Positions 1 through 5,990 of a stretch of DNA of 8,022 nucleotides are shown piece by piece; position 1 is the first letter of the stretch, and the number at the start of each line of letters is the position of its first letter. Location: assembly GCA_900771085.1 (NCBI GenBank), contig CAAGMR010000054.1, forward strand, positions 1 through 8,022, written 5' to 3'. The notes below the pieces were generated by a model that searched no databases, had not been told where the DNA came from, and saw only the letters and a program-made list of their open reading frames with translations. The position numbers and the translations under genes were made by a program. The stretch comes from Clostridia bacterium (GTDB taxonomy: Bacteria; Bacillota; Clostridia; Oscillospirales; Acutalibacteraceae).

Positions 1-62
1 ATCTAAAAAAACTGTCCAAAGGATACGAAATCTTTTTTGTTAGACCATTTAAGGAGACGTAA
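1..62 (+). CDS. possible 3' end of an upstream gene
   Basis: One forward frame is open from the left edge to a TAA at 60-62 and reads LKKLSKGYEIFFVRPFKET then stop. The mixed charged and hydrophobic composition would suit a protein C-terminus, and a terminator follows at 147-188. Nineteen codons are too few to recognise a family, and a second forward frame is open to position 43. It may be chance, especially as a candidate leftward promoter overlaps it. Confidence 0.22.
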   Translation, partial: LKKLSKGYEIFFVRPFKET

Positions 63-75
63 TCGCTTATGTCAA
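47..75 (-). promoter_or_regulatory. candidate leftward sigma-70-type promoter
   Basis: On the minus strand a perfect -35 box TTGACA (70-75) is followed after exactly 17 nt by TTAAAT (47-52), which resembles a -10 box. Transcription would start near position 40 and run out of the left edge, implying a divergent gene outside the window. Such matches also arise by chance in A/T-rich DNA, and the idea competes with a rightward gene ending at 62. Confidence 0.3.
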
Positions 76-146
76 TAATTAATGACGAGTTTCGGTTTTG
101 TTTGAGGGTCGTGTGAATACCTTGTTGGTAAATTAAATATTTTATA

Positions 147-188
147 AAAAGGTCGATAAGCAGATTGTATTTATCGGCCTTTTGTTTT
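147..188 (+). terminator. intrinsic terminator, first of two in the leader
   Basis: A 10-bp stem (150-159 with 171-180, one G-U pair) is extended by three A-T pairs on the outside (147-149 with 181-183) and closed by an 11-nt loop. A T-rich tail runs to 188. Because an A-run precedes the stem it could work in both directions. It probably ends transcription arriving from the left, insulating the operon. Confidence 0.7.
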
Positions 189-193
189 ATAAT
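165..193 (+). promoter_or_regulatory. candidate operon promoter (TTGTAT-17-TATAAT)
   Basis: A perfect -10 hexamer TATAAT lies at 188-193, with TTGTAT at 165-170 exactly 17 nt upstream; the -35 box matches only TTG of the consensus. Transcription would begin near 200, giving a leader of about 157 nt before the NifH-like gene. The promoter overlaps the 3' half of the terminator at 147-188. It is the best forward promoter I see for the operon. Confidence 0.42.
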
Positions 194-250
194 CAAAAAC
201 AAGTGAACAGATATTGTTAATCGAAGCTTTGACGACGAGGAGAAATCCGA

Positions 251-292
251 GTGGGAATTGTGGAAATTAAGGTCTGGAATTTTGTTTTTTGA
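251..292 (+). CDS. possible 13-residue leader peptide
   Basis: A GTG at 251 lies 8 nt after a GAGGAG ribosome-binding-like sequence (237-242) and opens a 13-codon frame, VGIVEIKVWNFVF (first residue fMet if translated), ending at TGA 290-292. The stop is 12 nt before the terminator stem at 305, the geometry of a leader peptide that controls attenuation. The peptide has one Trp but no run of a single amino acid, so no sensing logic is evident. The GTG start and the short length keep confidence low. Confidence 0.2.
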   Translation: MGIVEIKVWNFVF

Positions 293-304
293 CTTTAACT
301 CTAT

Positions 305-341
305 AGCTCCCGTGCGTCTGCACACGGGAGCTTTTCTTTTT
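305..341 (+). terminator. strong intrinsic terminator abutting the first ribosome binding site
   Basis: A perfect 10-bp, G+C-rich stem (305-314 AGCTCCCGTG with 323-332 CACGGGAGCT) encloses an 8-nt loop and is followed by an interrupted T-tract to 341. The AAGGAG of the NifH-like gene begins at 342. No gene ends just upstream and another terminator already lies at 147-188, so this one most likely attenuates the operon in response to some signal. The signal itself is not visible. Confidence 0.78.
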
Positions 342-347
342 AAGGAG
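342..347 (+). promoter_or_regulatory. ribosome binding site that fixes the NifH-like start
   Basis: AAGGAG lies 9 nt before ATG 357. It supports 357 as the start rather than the in-frame TTG at 258, whose coding stretch would run through the terminator hairpin. Confidence 0.8.
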
Positions 348-356
348 AAGAAAATT

Positions 357-1109
357 ATGTTAAAAGTAGCAATCTATGGCAAAGGCGGAATAGGTAAATC
401 TACCATTACAAGCAACCTGGCAGCGGCGTTTTCCGTGCTTGGCAAAAAGGTAATTCAGATTGGCTGTGACCCTAAAGCGGACTCTACCATTAATCTTCTT
501 GGTGGCGAACCGCTTCTGCCTGTAATGAACTACCTGAGAGAGAATGATGAAGATCCGGATACTTTAGAACAGATTTCCAAAGTCGGCTTCAATGACATTC
601 TCTGCATTGAAACAGGCGGACCTACACCGGGACTCGGATGTGCCGGACGCGGCATCATTGCGACTTTCCAGCTTCTCGAAGACCTGAAGCTTTTCGAGAA
701 AACTGATCCTGATGTCGTACTGTATGACGTACTCGGTGACGTTGTCTGCGGCGGTTTTGCAGCTCCTATCAGAGAGAACTATGCAGACAAAGTTCTCATT
801 GTAACCTCCGGTGAAAAGATGGCACTCTATGCCGCTAACAACATCAGCAGTGCTGTTAAGAATTTCGAAGACAGAAGCTATGCAAAGGTTTTCGGTATAG
901 TTCTGAACCATAGAAATGTACCGGGCGAAGCCGAAAAGGTAGAGGCTTTTGCAAAAGAAAAAGGTCTTTCAATTGTCGGTGAAGTTCCAAGAAGCGACGA
1001 AATCAACAAATATGAAGACATGGGTATGACTGTAATTGAAGCAGACCCTGAATCAGAAATCAGTAAGGTATTCCTTGATCTGGCAAAGAAACTTCTCGAG
1101 GAGGAATAA
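357..1109 (+). CDS. nitrogenase Fe protein-like ATPase (NifH/BchL/CfbC family)
   Basis: This 250-residue protein is a homodimer-type ATP-driven electron donor of the NifH family. A [4Fe-4S] cluster held between two subunits would pass electrons to a NifD/NifK-type partner during ATP hydrolysis. It has the P-loop GKGGIGKST (residues 8-16), GCDPKADST (36-44), the cluster cysteine in GLGCAGRG (Cys95) and the second in DVLGDVVCGG (Cys131). Arg98 matches the Fe-protein arginine that is ADP-ribosylated in some diazotrophs. Cytoplasmic; no signal peptide. It is shorter than typical NifH (near 290), mainly at the C-terminus, as in many nitrogen-fixation-independent homologues. ATG 357 is chosen because MLKVAIYGKGG is the usual family start and has a good ribosome binding site. 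The NifD-like gene begins 2 nt after the stop. Family placement is secure; the substrate of its partner is unknown. Confidence 0.95.
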   Translation: MLKVAIYGKGGIGKSTITSNLAAAFSVLGKKVIQIGCDPKADSTINLLGGEPLLPVMNYLRENDEDPDTLEQISKVGFNDILCIETGGPTPGLGCAGRGIIATFQLLEDLKLFEKTDPDVVLYDVLGDVVCGGFAAPIRENYADKVLIVTSGEKMALYAANNISSAVKNFEDRSYAKVFGIVLNHRNVPGEAEKVEAFAKEKGLSIVGEVPRSDEINKYEDMGMTVIEADPESEISKVFLDLAKKLLEEE

Positions 1110-1111
1110 AC

Positions 1112-2407
1112 ATGAGCGAAGCTGTATGTTTTACAGCCGAACAGCTGGCTTTGTGTGGCATAGATAATCTGCCGAGCGAGCTTGTATCAAACAAACATCT
1201 CATATACAGTTCACCGGCTACTCTTGCTTTTAACTCGCCGGGTGCCGAAGGCTTCGGCGTTAAGCGAGCAGGTCTCGCAATCCCTGGCTCGGTTATGCTT
1301 CTTGTGGCTCCTGGCTGCTGTGGAAGAAATACATCTCTCATCAGCCGCATGCCTGAGTATGATAACAGATTTTTCTACCTCAACATGGACGAGACTGACG
1401 TTGTAACCGGCAGACACTTAAAGAAGATTCCGGCTGCCGTAAAGGAAATATGCAACTGCCTTCCTGAAAAGCCATCTGTCGTAATGATCTGCATTACCTG
1501 CGTAGATGCACTTCTTGGAACAGACATGGAACGTGTTTGCAGAAAGGCGGAAGAAGAGGCGGGAGTGCCTGTTAAGCCTTGCTACATGTATGCGCTTACC
1601 AGAGAAGGCAGAAACCCTCCAATGGTGCACGTAAGACAGTCTCTTTATTCGCTGCTTAAACCAAGACAGCGTAAGGGCAATGCCGTTAATATTCTCGGTT
1701 TCTTTGCTCCGCTCAATGAGGACTGTGAGCTTTATGACCTGCTGGAGAGTGCAGGCGTTAAGAATGTCAGAGAGATTTCCACCTGCAGAGATTTTGCAGA
1801 ATACGAAAAAATGGCAGAGGCCAATTTCAACCTTGTGTTAAACCCTGAGGCGAGATTTGCCGCAGAGGATTTTTATAAGAACCTTGGAATTCCATCCATT
1901 GAGCTCACTCGTTTTTATGAACTGGACAGAATAAGAAAGCAGTACAAGGCTCTTGGCGGTGCTCTCGGAACCGAACTCGACGACGAAGAGTTCAAACTTG
2001 AGGTACGCAAAGAAATTGAGTCTTTTAAAGCAAAACATCCTTCCCTGAAATTCGCAATCGGCGAATGCATGAATGGCGATCCGTTCGAACTGGCTCTGGC
2101 TCTTATCCGCTACGGATATGAAGTAGAAGAGGTATACGGAACAATTACCGTAGAAAACTACACTTTCGTGAAGATGCTTGCAGAGCTTAAACCTGGTCTT
2201 CGCATTTTCTCCAATATGGAGCCGACAATGATCAACTACGACTGCAGCAAGGCAGATGTGGACGTTACCATCGGCAAAGATGCGGGATATTATCATCCGT
2301 CTTGCCCGAACCTTACATGGAATTCAGACAGACAGCCGTTTGGTTACAGGGGTGTAAAAGCTTTCTTCAAAGCGCTGGATGTACTTTTAGAGGAGGCAGA
2401 TGTATGA
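1112..2407 (+). CDS. NifD-like subunit of an uncharacterised nitrogenase-superfamily reductase
   Basis: This 431-residue protein belongs to the nitrogenase component 1 family (NifD, NifE, BchN, CfbD). Motifs in order are PGCCGRNTS (67-75, where NifD has its second P-cluster cysteine), DETDVVTG with KK (93-105, like the NifD segment ending in FGG and KL), ICITCVDALLGTD (126-138, Cys130 matching NifD Cys154), NLV...GIP (240-261), and a C-terminal GYRGVKAFFKAL (411-422). The first NifD cluster cysteine seems absent. Asn244 sits where NifD has the cofactor ligand Cys275, by my hand alignment, and no histidine matches His442. A HPSC segment (395-398) near the C-terminus is a candidate metal site. 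AGGAGG (1099-1104) lies 7 nt before ATG 1112. It presumably pairs with the next gene product and receives electrons from the NifH-like protein. It is clearly not a FeMo-cofactor NifD; the reaction is unknown. Confidence 0.88.
   Translation: MSEAVCFTAEQLALCGIDNLPSELVSNKHLIYSSPATLAFNSPGAEGFGVKRAGLAIPGSVMLLVAPGCCGRNTSLISRMPEYDNRFFYLNMDETDVVTGRHLKKIPAAVKEICNCLPEKPSVVMICITCVDALLGTDMERVCRKAEEEAGVPVKPCYMYALTREGRNPPMVHVRQSLYSLLKPRQRKGNAVNILGFFAPLNEDCELYDLLESAGVKNVREISTCRDFAEYEKMAEANFNLVLNPEARFAAEDFYKNLGIPSIELTRFYELDRIRKQYKALGGALGTELDDEEFKLEVRKEIESFKAKHPSLKFAIGECMNGDPFELALALIRYGYEVEEVYGTITVENYTFVKMLAELKPGLRIFSNMEPTMINYDCSKADVDVTIGKDAGYYHPSCPNLTWNSDRQPFGYRGVKAFFKALDVLLEEADV
2391..2396 (+). promoter_or_regulatory. 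ribosome binding site that fixes the NifK-like start
   Basis: A perfect AGGAGG lies 7 nt before ATG 2404, inside the end of the NifD-like gene. It favours this start over the in-frame TTG at 2302, which would give a 100-nt overlap. Confidence 0.85.
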
Positions 2408-3450
2408 GAGGACTTAGAAAATATCTGACTCCGTTTGCGCCGGACCAGTCGGGCGCATCCTCTGTCATATACGAACTTGGCGGCATCACCGTAATCTGTG
2501 ATGCCGGCGGCTGCGCAGGCAATGTGTGCGGCTTCGATGAACCAAGATGGTTCACGATGCCAAGCGCCATTTTCAGCGCAGGTCTTCGCGACATGGATGC
2601 AATCCTTGGTCGCGACGATCAGCTTGTGGGCAAGCTTGCAAGTGCAGCAGATAAACTGGACGCTAAATTTGCTGCCATCATAGGAACACCTGTTCCGTCT
2701 GTCATTGCCACAGACTACAGGGCACTTACAAGAATGGCGGAAAGAAAAGTGGACATTCCGGTTGTTGCCATTGACACCAACGGTATGGAACTTTATGACA
2801 GGGGTGCAAAAAAGGCATACCTGGAAATGTTTAAAAAGTTTGCAACAGAACCATTGCCGGTTCAGACAGGCCGTGTTGGCGTAATAGGGGTTAATCCGCT
2901 TGACGTTAGCCGTCTTGACGCACCGGAAGTCTTAGGTGACCTCATCAAAGAGAAGACAGGTGCTTTAGAGGTCTGGTGCTACGGAATGGGAAGCGGACTG
3001 GACGCATTTCTTAATGCACCATCTGTTGAAAAGAATATTGTCGTTTCAGCTTCCGGACTTTTGGCTGCAAAGTACCTTCAGGAGATGTTTGGAACTCCAT
3101 ATGAGGTTTTCAACCCGCTCGCGGATGTTTACCTGTCAGAGAGCGGAACTGATTACAGCGGCAAAAAGATTCTTATTGTTACCGGTCAGGTAATCGGTAA
3201 CTCCATGAGAGATTATCTTCGCGGGAAAGGAGCCGGAGAAGTTACAGTTGCAAGCTGGTTTGATCTTGTAAAAGAACTTTCAAAGCCGGAAGATGTCCAT
3301 CTGTCGGAAGAAGATGACTTTGAAGAACTCGTAATGACCGGAGACTTCGACATCCTTATCGGCGACCCGACCATGTGGAAGATAGTTCCGGAGTTCGAGG
3401 GAAAGACAATTAGTATTAATGATTTTGCGATATCAGGAAAGCTGGTTTAA
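2404..3450 (+). CDS. NifK-like partner subunit of an uncharacterised nitrogenase-superfamily reductase
   Basis: This 348-residue protein also has the component 1 fold. Near the N-terminus the region CDAGGCAGNVCG (32-43) carries three cysteines spaced C-x4-C-x4-C, followed by FDEPRWF (44-50); Cys37 fits NifK Cys95. MDAILG (64-69) matches the NifK VFGG segment. IIGTPVPSVIATD (92-104) aligns with the NifK segment holding Cys153, but Pro96 replaces that cysteine. The later part is Rossmann-like, with VGVIGVNPLD and KKILIVTGQ strands and a Cys in VWCYGMGSG. The protein is much shorter than NifK (about 520) and lacks a long N-terminal arm. The start overlaps the previous stop as ATGA (2404-2407), so translation of the pair is coupled, as expected for subunits made in equal amounts. 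It probably forms a heterotetramer with the NifD-like protein. Family membership is well supported; function is not known. Confidence 0.85.
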   Translation: MRGLRKYLTPFAPDQSGASSVIYELGGITVICDAGGCAGNVCGFDEPRWFTMPSAIFSAGLRDMDAILGRDDQLVGKLASAADKLDAKFAAIIGTPVPSVIATDYRALTRMAERKVDIPVVAIDTNGMELYDRGAKKAYLEMFKKFATEPLPVQTGRVGVIGVNPLDVSRLDAPEVLGDLIKEKTGALEVWCYGMGSGLDAFLNAPSVEKNIVVSASGLLAAKYLQEMFGTPYEVFNPLADVYLSESGTDYSGKKILIVTGQVIGNSMRDYLRGKGAGEVTVASWFDLVKELSKPEDVHLSEEDDFEELVMTGDFDILIGDPTMWKIVPEFEGKTISINDFAISGKLV

Positions 3451-3452
3451 GA

Positions 3453-5780
3453 ATGCTGACTAAAGAGGTCAGGGTATATGGCATAGTCCAGGGCGTGGGA
3501 TTTAGGCCCACGGTGGACAGGCACGCAAATGAAGCCGGTGTTTGCGGCACCGTGTGTAACAAGGGACCGTACGTTGAAATAATTGTTCAGGGAGAAGAGG
3601 CAAACATTGCCGAATTCCTGAAGCTTGTTGAAAGACAGGCACCGAAGCGTTCTGCCATATTGAAACTCGATGTAAAACCTCTCGAGACAGATACTGTTTA
3701 TGAAAAGTTCAGTATCATCTCGAGTGAAAAAATAAAAGGCGAGATATTTATCTCGCCGGATATTGCCACTTGCGACGAATGTCGCAGTGAGCTGTTTGAT
3801 AAAAAGAATAAGAGATATCTTCATCCGTTTATTAATTGCACATCCTGCGGACCTAGACTTACCATTCTGGATGCTCTTCCTTATGACAGGGAGAGAACCA
3901 GCATGAAAGAATTCCCGATGTGCGACAGCTGTGCGGAGGAGTATCACAACCCTGAAAGCCGCAGATACGATGCACAGCCGGTATGCTGCAACGACTGCGG
4001 ACCGGAGGTTTATCTTCTCGGTGAAGACATAAAGGGCAGAGATGCAATTATTAAAACCCGTCAGATTATCAGAGACGGAGGAATAGTTGCAATAAAGGGA
4101 ATAGGAGGTTTCCATCTCTGCTGCGATGCAACAAACGAAGATGCCGTAAAGCTTCTTCGTGAGCGCAAACACAGACCGGCAAAGCCATTTGCCGTTATGA
4201 TGCGTGACATTGCCTATGTGGAGCGTGAATGCAGCTTAACAGATGCTCAGAGAGAATTGATGACCGGCCATCAGAAGCCGATTATTCTCCTTGACAGAAG
4301 GAATGAGAGCAGCATTGCACAATCTGTTGCGCCGGGGAACCCGAGACTTGGAGTTATGCTTCCATATGCTCCGGTTCAAATGCTCATATTTGACTATGAT
4401 GATGGTTTTGAGAGCCCTGACTGTCTTGTTATGACAAGCGGAAATACATCGGGCGCTCCAATCTGCCGAAGCGATGAGGACGCGGAAAAAGAACTTCGAC
4501 ATCTCTGCGATGCCATTCTTTCTCATGACAGAAAAATTCGTATCCGTTCAGACGACAGCGTTACGGATTTCTATAAAGATGAGCCTTATATGATAAGACG
4601 AAGCCGTGGCTTTGCACCGCTTCCGTTTATTATGAGCAAGGCTTTAAACGGCAAAGTACTTGCCGTGGGCGGAGAACTTAAAAACAGCTTCTGCATAGGC
4701 GTTAACAACATCTTTTACCCGTCACCTTACATTGGTGATCTGGAGGATTTAAGAACAGTCAATGCACTCAGAGAGACAATTGACCGTTTTAAGACATTGC
4801 TTGAGGCTGAACCGGCTGTTGTTGCCTGCGACCTTCATCCAAAGTACAACTCAACCGCGGTTGCCGAAGAACTCGGACTGCCGGTTGAATACATACAGCA
4901 CCATTATGCTCACGTGGTTTCCTGTATGGCAGAAAATGACTATGACGGCAAAGTAATAGGTGTTTCATTCGACGGAACCGGATACGGCACGGACGAAACC
5001 ATATGGGGCGGAGAGATTCTTATCTCTGACTATTACGGATTTGAACGTGCAGCTTCCATTACTCCGTTTAAACAGATAGGCGGAGACGTATCGGCAAAAG
5101 AAGGCTGGCGAATAGCAATTTCAATGCTTTATGACCTTTACAAGTCGAAGGACAGGGTAAAGGAGATTGCCGACATATTAAGCTTATGTGATGAACAGAA
5201 TGCAACCGTTCAGATGAATATGTGGGATATGAATATCAATTCCATTACATCAACGAGCGCGGGCCGTCTGTTCGACGGCGTCAGCGCAATCCTTGGCATC
5301 TGCCGGGCGTCAACCTTTGAATCTGAGGCTTCTACATCTCTTCAGTTTGCCGCAGAGAGGTTTGCTCCTTTGGCAGACGATAAAGAAATGAAGAGACTTG
5401 ATGCTGAAGTAAAGGCTCTTGCCGGCATGGACAGGTCCGGAGAATACAACCGTACAATCATGCCGACCGATGCTCTCTTAAGGTTTATTGCAGAAGAAAA
5501 AATGAAAGGCGAAGACTCGGATAAACTGGCCTTCCTTTTCCATTATGAGCTTGCAAACCTTATAACGGAGGCCTGCGTTTCCTGCAGGGAAGAAACAGGA
5601 CTCAACACAGTAGCTCTCAGCGGAGGAGTATTCCAGAACACTCTGCTTTTGAAGCTTACGGAAACCAATCTCGAAAACCTTGGCTTCAGGGTATTAAGAC
5701 ATAGACTCGTACCACCAAACGATGGCGGAATAGCACTTGGACAGGCTGTGGTCGCCATGATAAGACAGGAGGAACAATAA
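3453..5780 (+). CDS. hypF: carbamoyltransferase HypF, hydrogenase maturation
   Basis: HypF uses carbamoyl phosphate and ATP to make carbamoyl-adenylate and moves the carbamoyl group to the C-terminal cysteine of HypE, the first step to the cyanide ligands of the [NiFe] site. All four domains are visible in 775 residues. These are an acylphosphatase domain with VQGVGFRP (12-19, Arg18) and Asn36; paired zinc fingers with CDEC (107-110), CTSC (129-132), CDSC (157-160) and a final CNDC (179-182); a YrdC-like domain with KGIGGFH (215-221) and RKHRPAKPF; and a Kae1-like domain with metal-binding HHYAH (483-487), SFDGTG (Asp507), LSGGVFQN (722-729) and NDGG (Asp757). Full length, no missing catalytic residue noticed. 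It starts 2 nt after the NifK-like stop. The ribosome binding site is weak (AGGAAA at 3435-3440, 12 nt away), so reinitiation after the upstream gene is likely. Confidence 0.97.
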   Translation: MLTKEVRVYGIVQGVGFRPTVDRHANEAGVCGTVCNKGPYVEIIVQGEEANIAEFLKLVERQAPKRSAILKLDVKPLETDTVYEKFSIISSEKIKGEIFISPDIATCDECRSELFDKKNKRYLHPFINCTSCGPRLTILDALPYDRERTSMKEFPMCDSCAEEYHNPESRRYDAQPVCCNDCGPEVYLLGEDIKGRDAIIKTRQIIRDGGIVAIKGIGGFHLCCDATNEDAVKLLRERKHRPAKPFAVMMRDIAYVERECSLTDAQRELMTGHQKPIILLDRRNESSIAQSVAPGNPRLGVMLPYAPVQMLIFDYDDGFESPDCLVMTSGNTSGAPICRSDEDAEKELRHLCDAILSHDRKIRIRSDDSVTDFYKDEPYMIRRSRGFAPLPFIMSKALNGKVLAVGGELKNSFCIGVNNIFYPSPYIGDLEDLRTVNALRETIDRFKTLLEAEPAVVACDLHPKYNSTAVAEELGLPVEYIQHHYAHVVSCMAENDYDGKVIGVSFDGTGYGTDETIWGGEILISDYYGFERAASITPFKQIGGDVSAKEGWRIAISMLYDLYKSKDRVKEIADILSLCDEQNATVQMNMWDMNINSITSTSAGRLFDGVSAILGICRASTFESEASTSLQFAAERFAPLADDKEMKRLDAEVKALAGMDRSGEYNRTIMPTDALLRFIAEEKMKGEDSDKLAFLFHYELANLITEACVSCREETGLNTVALSGGVFQNTLLLKLTETNLENLGFRVLRHRLVPPNDGGIALGQAVVAMIRQEEQ

Positions 5781-5990
5781 ATGTGTGTAGGACTTTCTGC
5801 AAAAGTAGTCAACATTGATGGAGATACTGCACTGGTAGATGCCATGGGCGCAAAGAGAGACGTAGATGTTTCTCTGATAGACGTAGAACCGGGCGATTAT
5901 GTCATGGTTCATGCAGGCTATGCCATTGCAAAAATAACTGATGATGACATCAGTGAAACAGATGCACTCATGGAAGGAATCATAATCTGA
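5781..5990 (+). CDS. hypC: hydrogenase maturation chaperone HypC
   Basis: HypC is a small chaperone (69 residues here) that binds HypD through its N-terminal cysteine, carries the Fe(CN)2CO unit and hands it to the hydrogenase large subunit precursor. The sequence begins MCVG, with the essential Cys2, and has KRDVDVSLI (25-33), PGDYVMVHAGYAI (37-49) with conserved His44, and a short acidic tail. The usual proline at position 6 (as in MCIGVPG of E. coli HypC) is serine here. AGGAGG (5767-5772) lies 8 nt before the ATG, which directly follows the hypF stop. The stop overlaps the hypD start by one base (TGATG). Without a hydrogenase in view, the client could be a distant hydrogenase or something else. 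Confidence 0.95.
   Translation: MCVGLSAKVVNIDGDTALVDAMGAKRDVDVSLIDVEPGDYVMVHAGYAIAKITDDDISETDALMEGIII

Larger units (their letters stand above)
194..356 (+). other. 5' leader region, probable attenuation region
   Basis: No convincing gene is present here. If transcription starts near 200, this becomes a leader that ends in the strong terminator at 305-341 and then immediately the ribosome binding site of the first gene. That layout is typical of leaders controlled by a riboswitch, a protein or a leader peptide. I cannot match the 105 nt ahead of the terminator to a known riboswitch consensus, and I see no clear anti-terminator pairing. Visible items are a small GGA-GAAA-TCC hairpin (239-248), a palindromic AAGCTT (224-229) and a 13-codon open frame (251-292). 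Confidence 0.4.

Noticed and set aside
69..116. 15-codon frame from ATG 69 (MSIINDEFRFCLRVV) after AAGGAG at 51-56
   Set aside because: The spacing of 12 nt is long, the frame is very short, no forward promoter is visible ahead of it, and the sequence is also explained as part of a leftward promoter.
104..120. GGGTCGTG resembling the core of a ZTP riboswitch
   Set aside because: The second conserved half of that riboswitch is missing downstream and the operon has no purine or folate gene.
229..255. Stretch resembling the beginning of a T-box leader
   Set aside because: The essential GGGTGG-type anti-terminator sequence is absent and no amino-acid gene follows.
258..356. In-frame N-terminal extension of the NifH-like gene from TTG 258
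   Set aside because: It reads through the terminator hairpin, has no family resemblance, and ATG 357 has a good ribosome binding site and begins at the normal family start.
2302..2403. In-frame extension of the NifK-like gene from TTG 2302
   Set aside because: It would overlap the NifD-like gene by over 100 nt and lacks a ribosome binding site; AGGAGG and the ATGA overlap support 2404.
357..3450. A true nitrogen-fixing nitrogenase
   Set aside because: D and K subunits are too short and lack cofactor-ligand equivalents, and no nifB, nifE, nifN or nifV is nearby.
357..3450. Chlorophyll (BchLNB) or F430 (CfbCD) biosynthesis enzymes
   Set aside because: There are no tetrapyrrole genes in the window, the two distinct component 1 subunits do not fit the single CfbD, and the cysteine pattern differs; a distant tetrapyrrole-like role cannot be excluded.
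3447..4172. Long minus-strand open frame (241 codons) opposite hypF, and similar antisense frames elsewhere
   Set aside because: Each lies opposite a gene with firm family motifs; the compositions are odd (low complexity, rich in Cys, Ser and Phe) and they lack recognisable domains.
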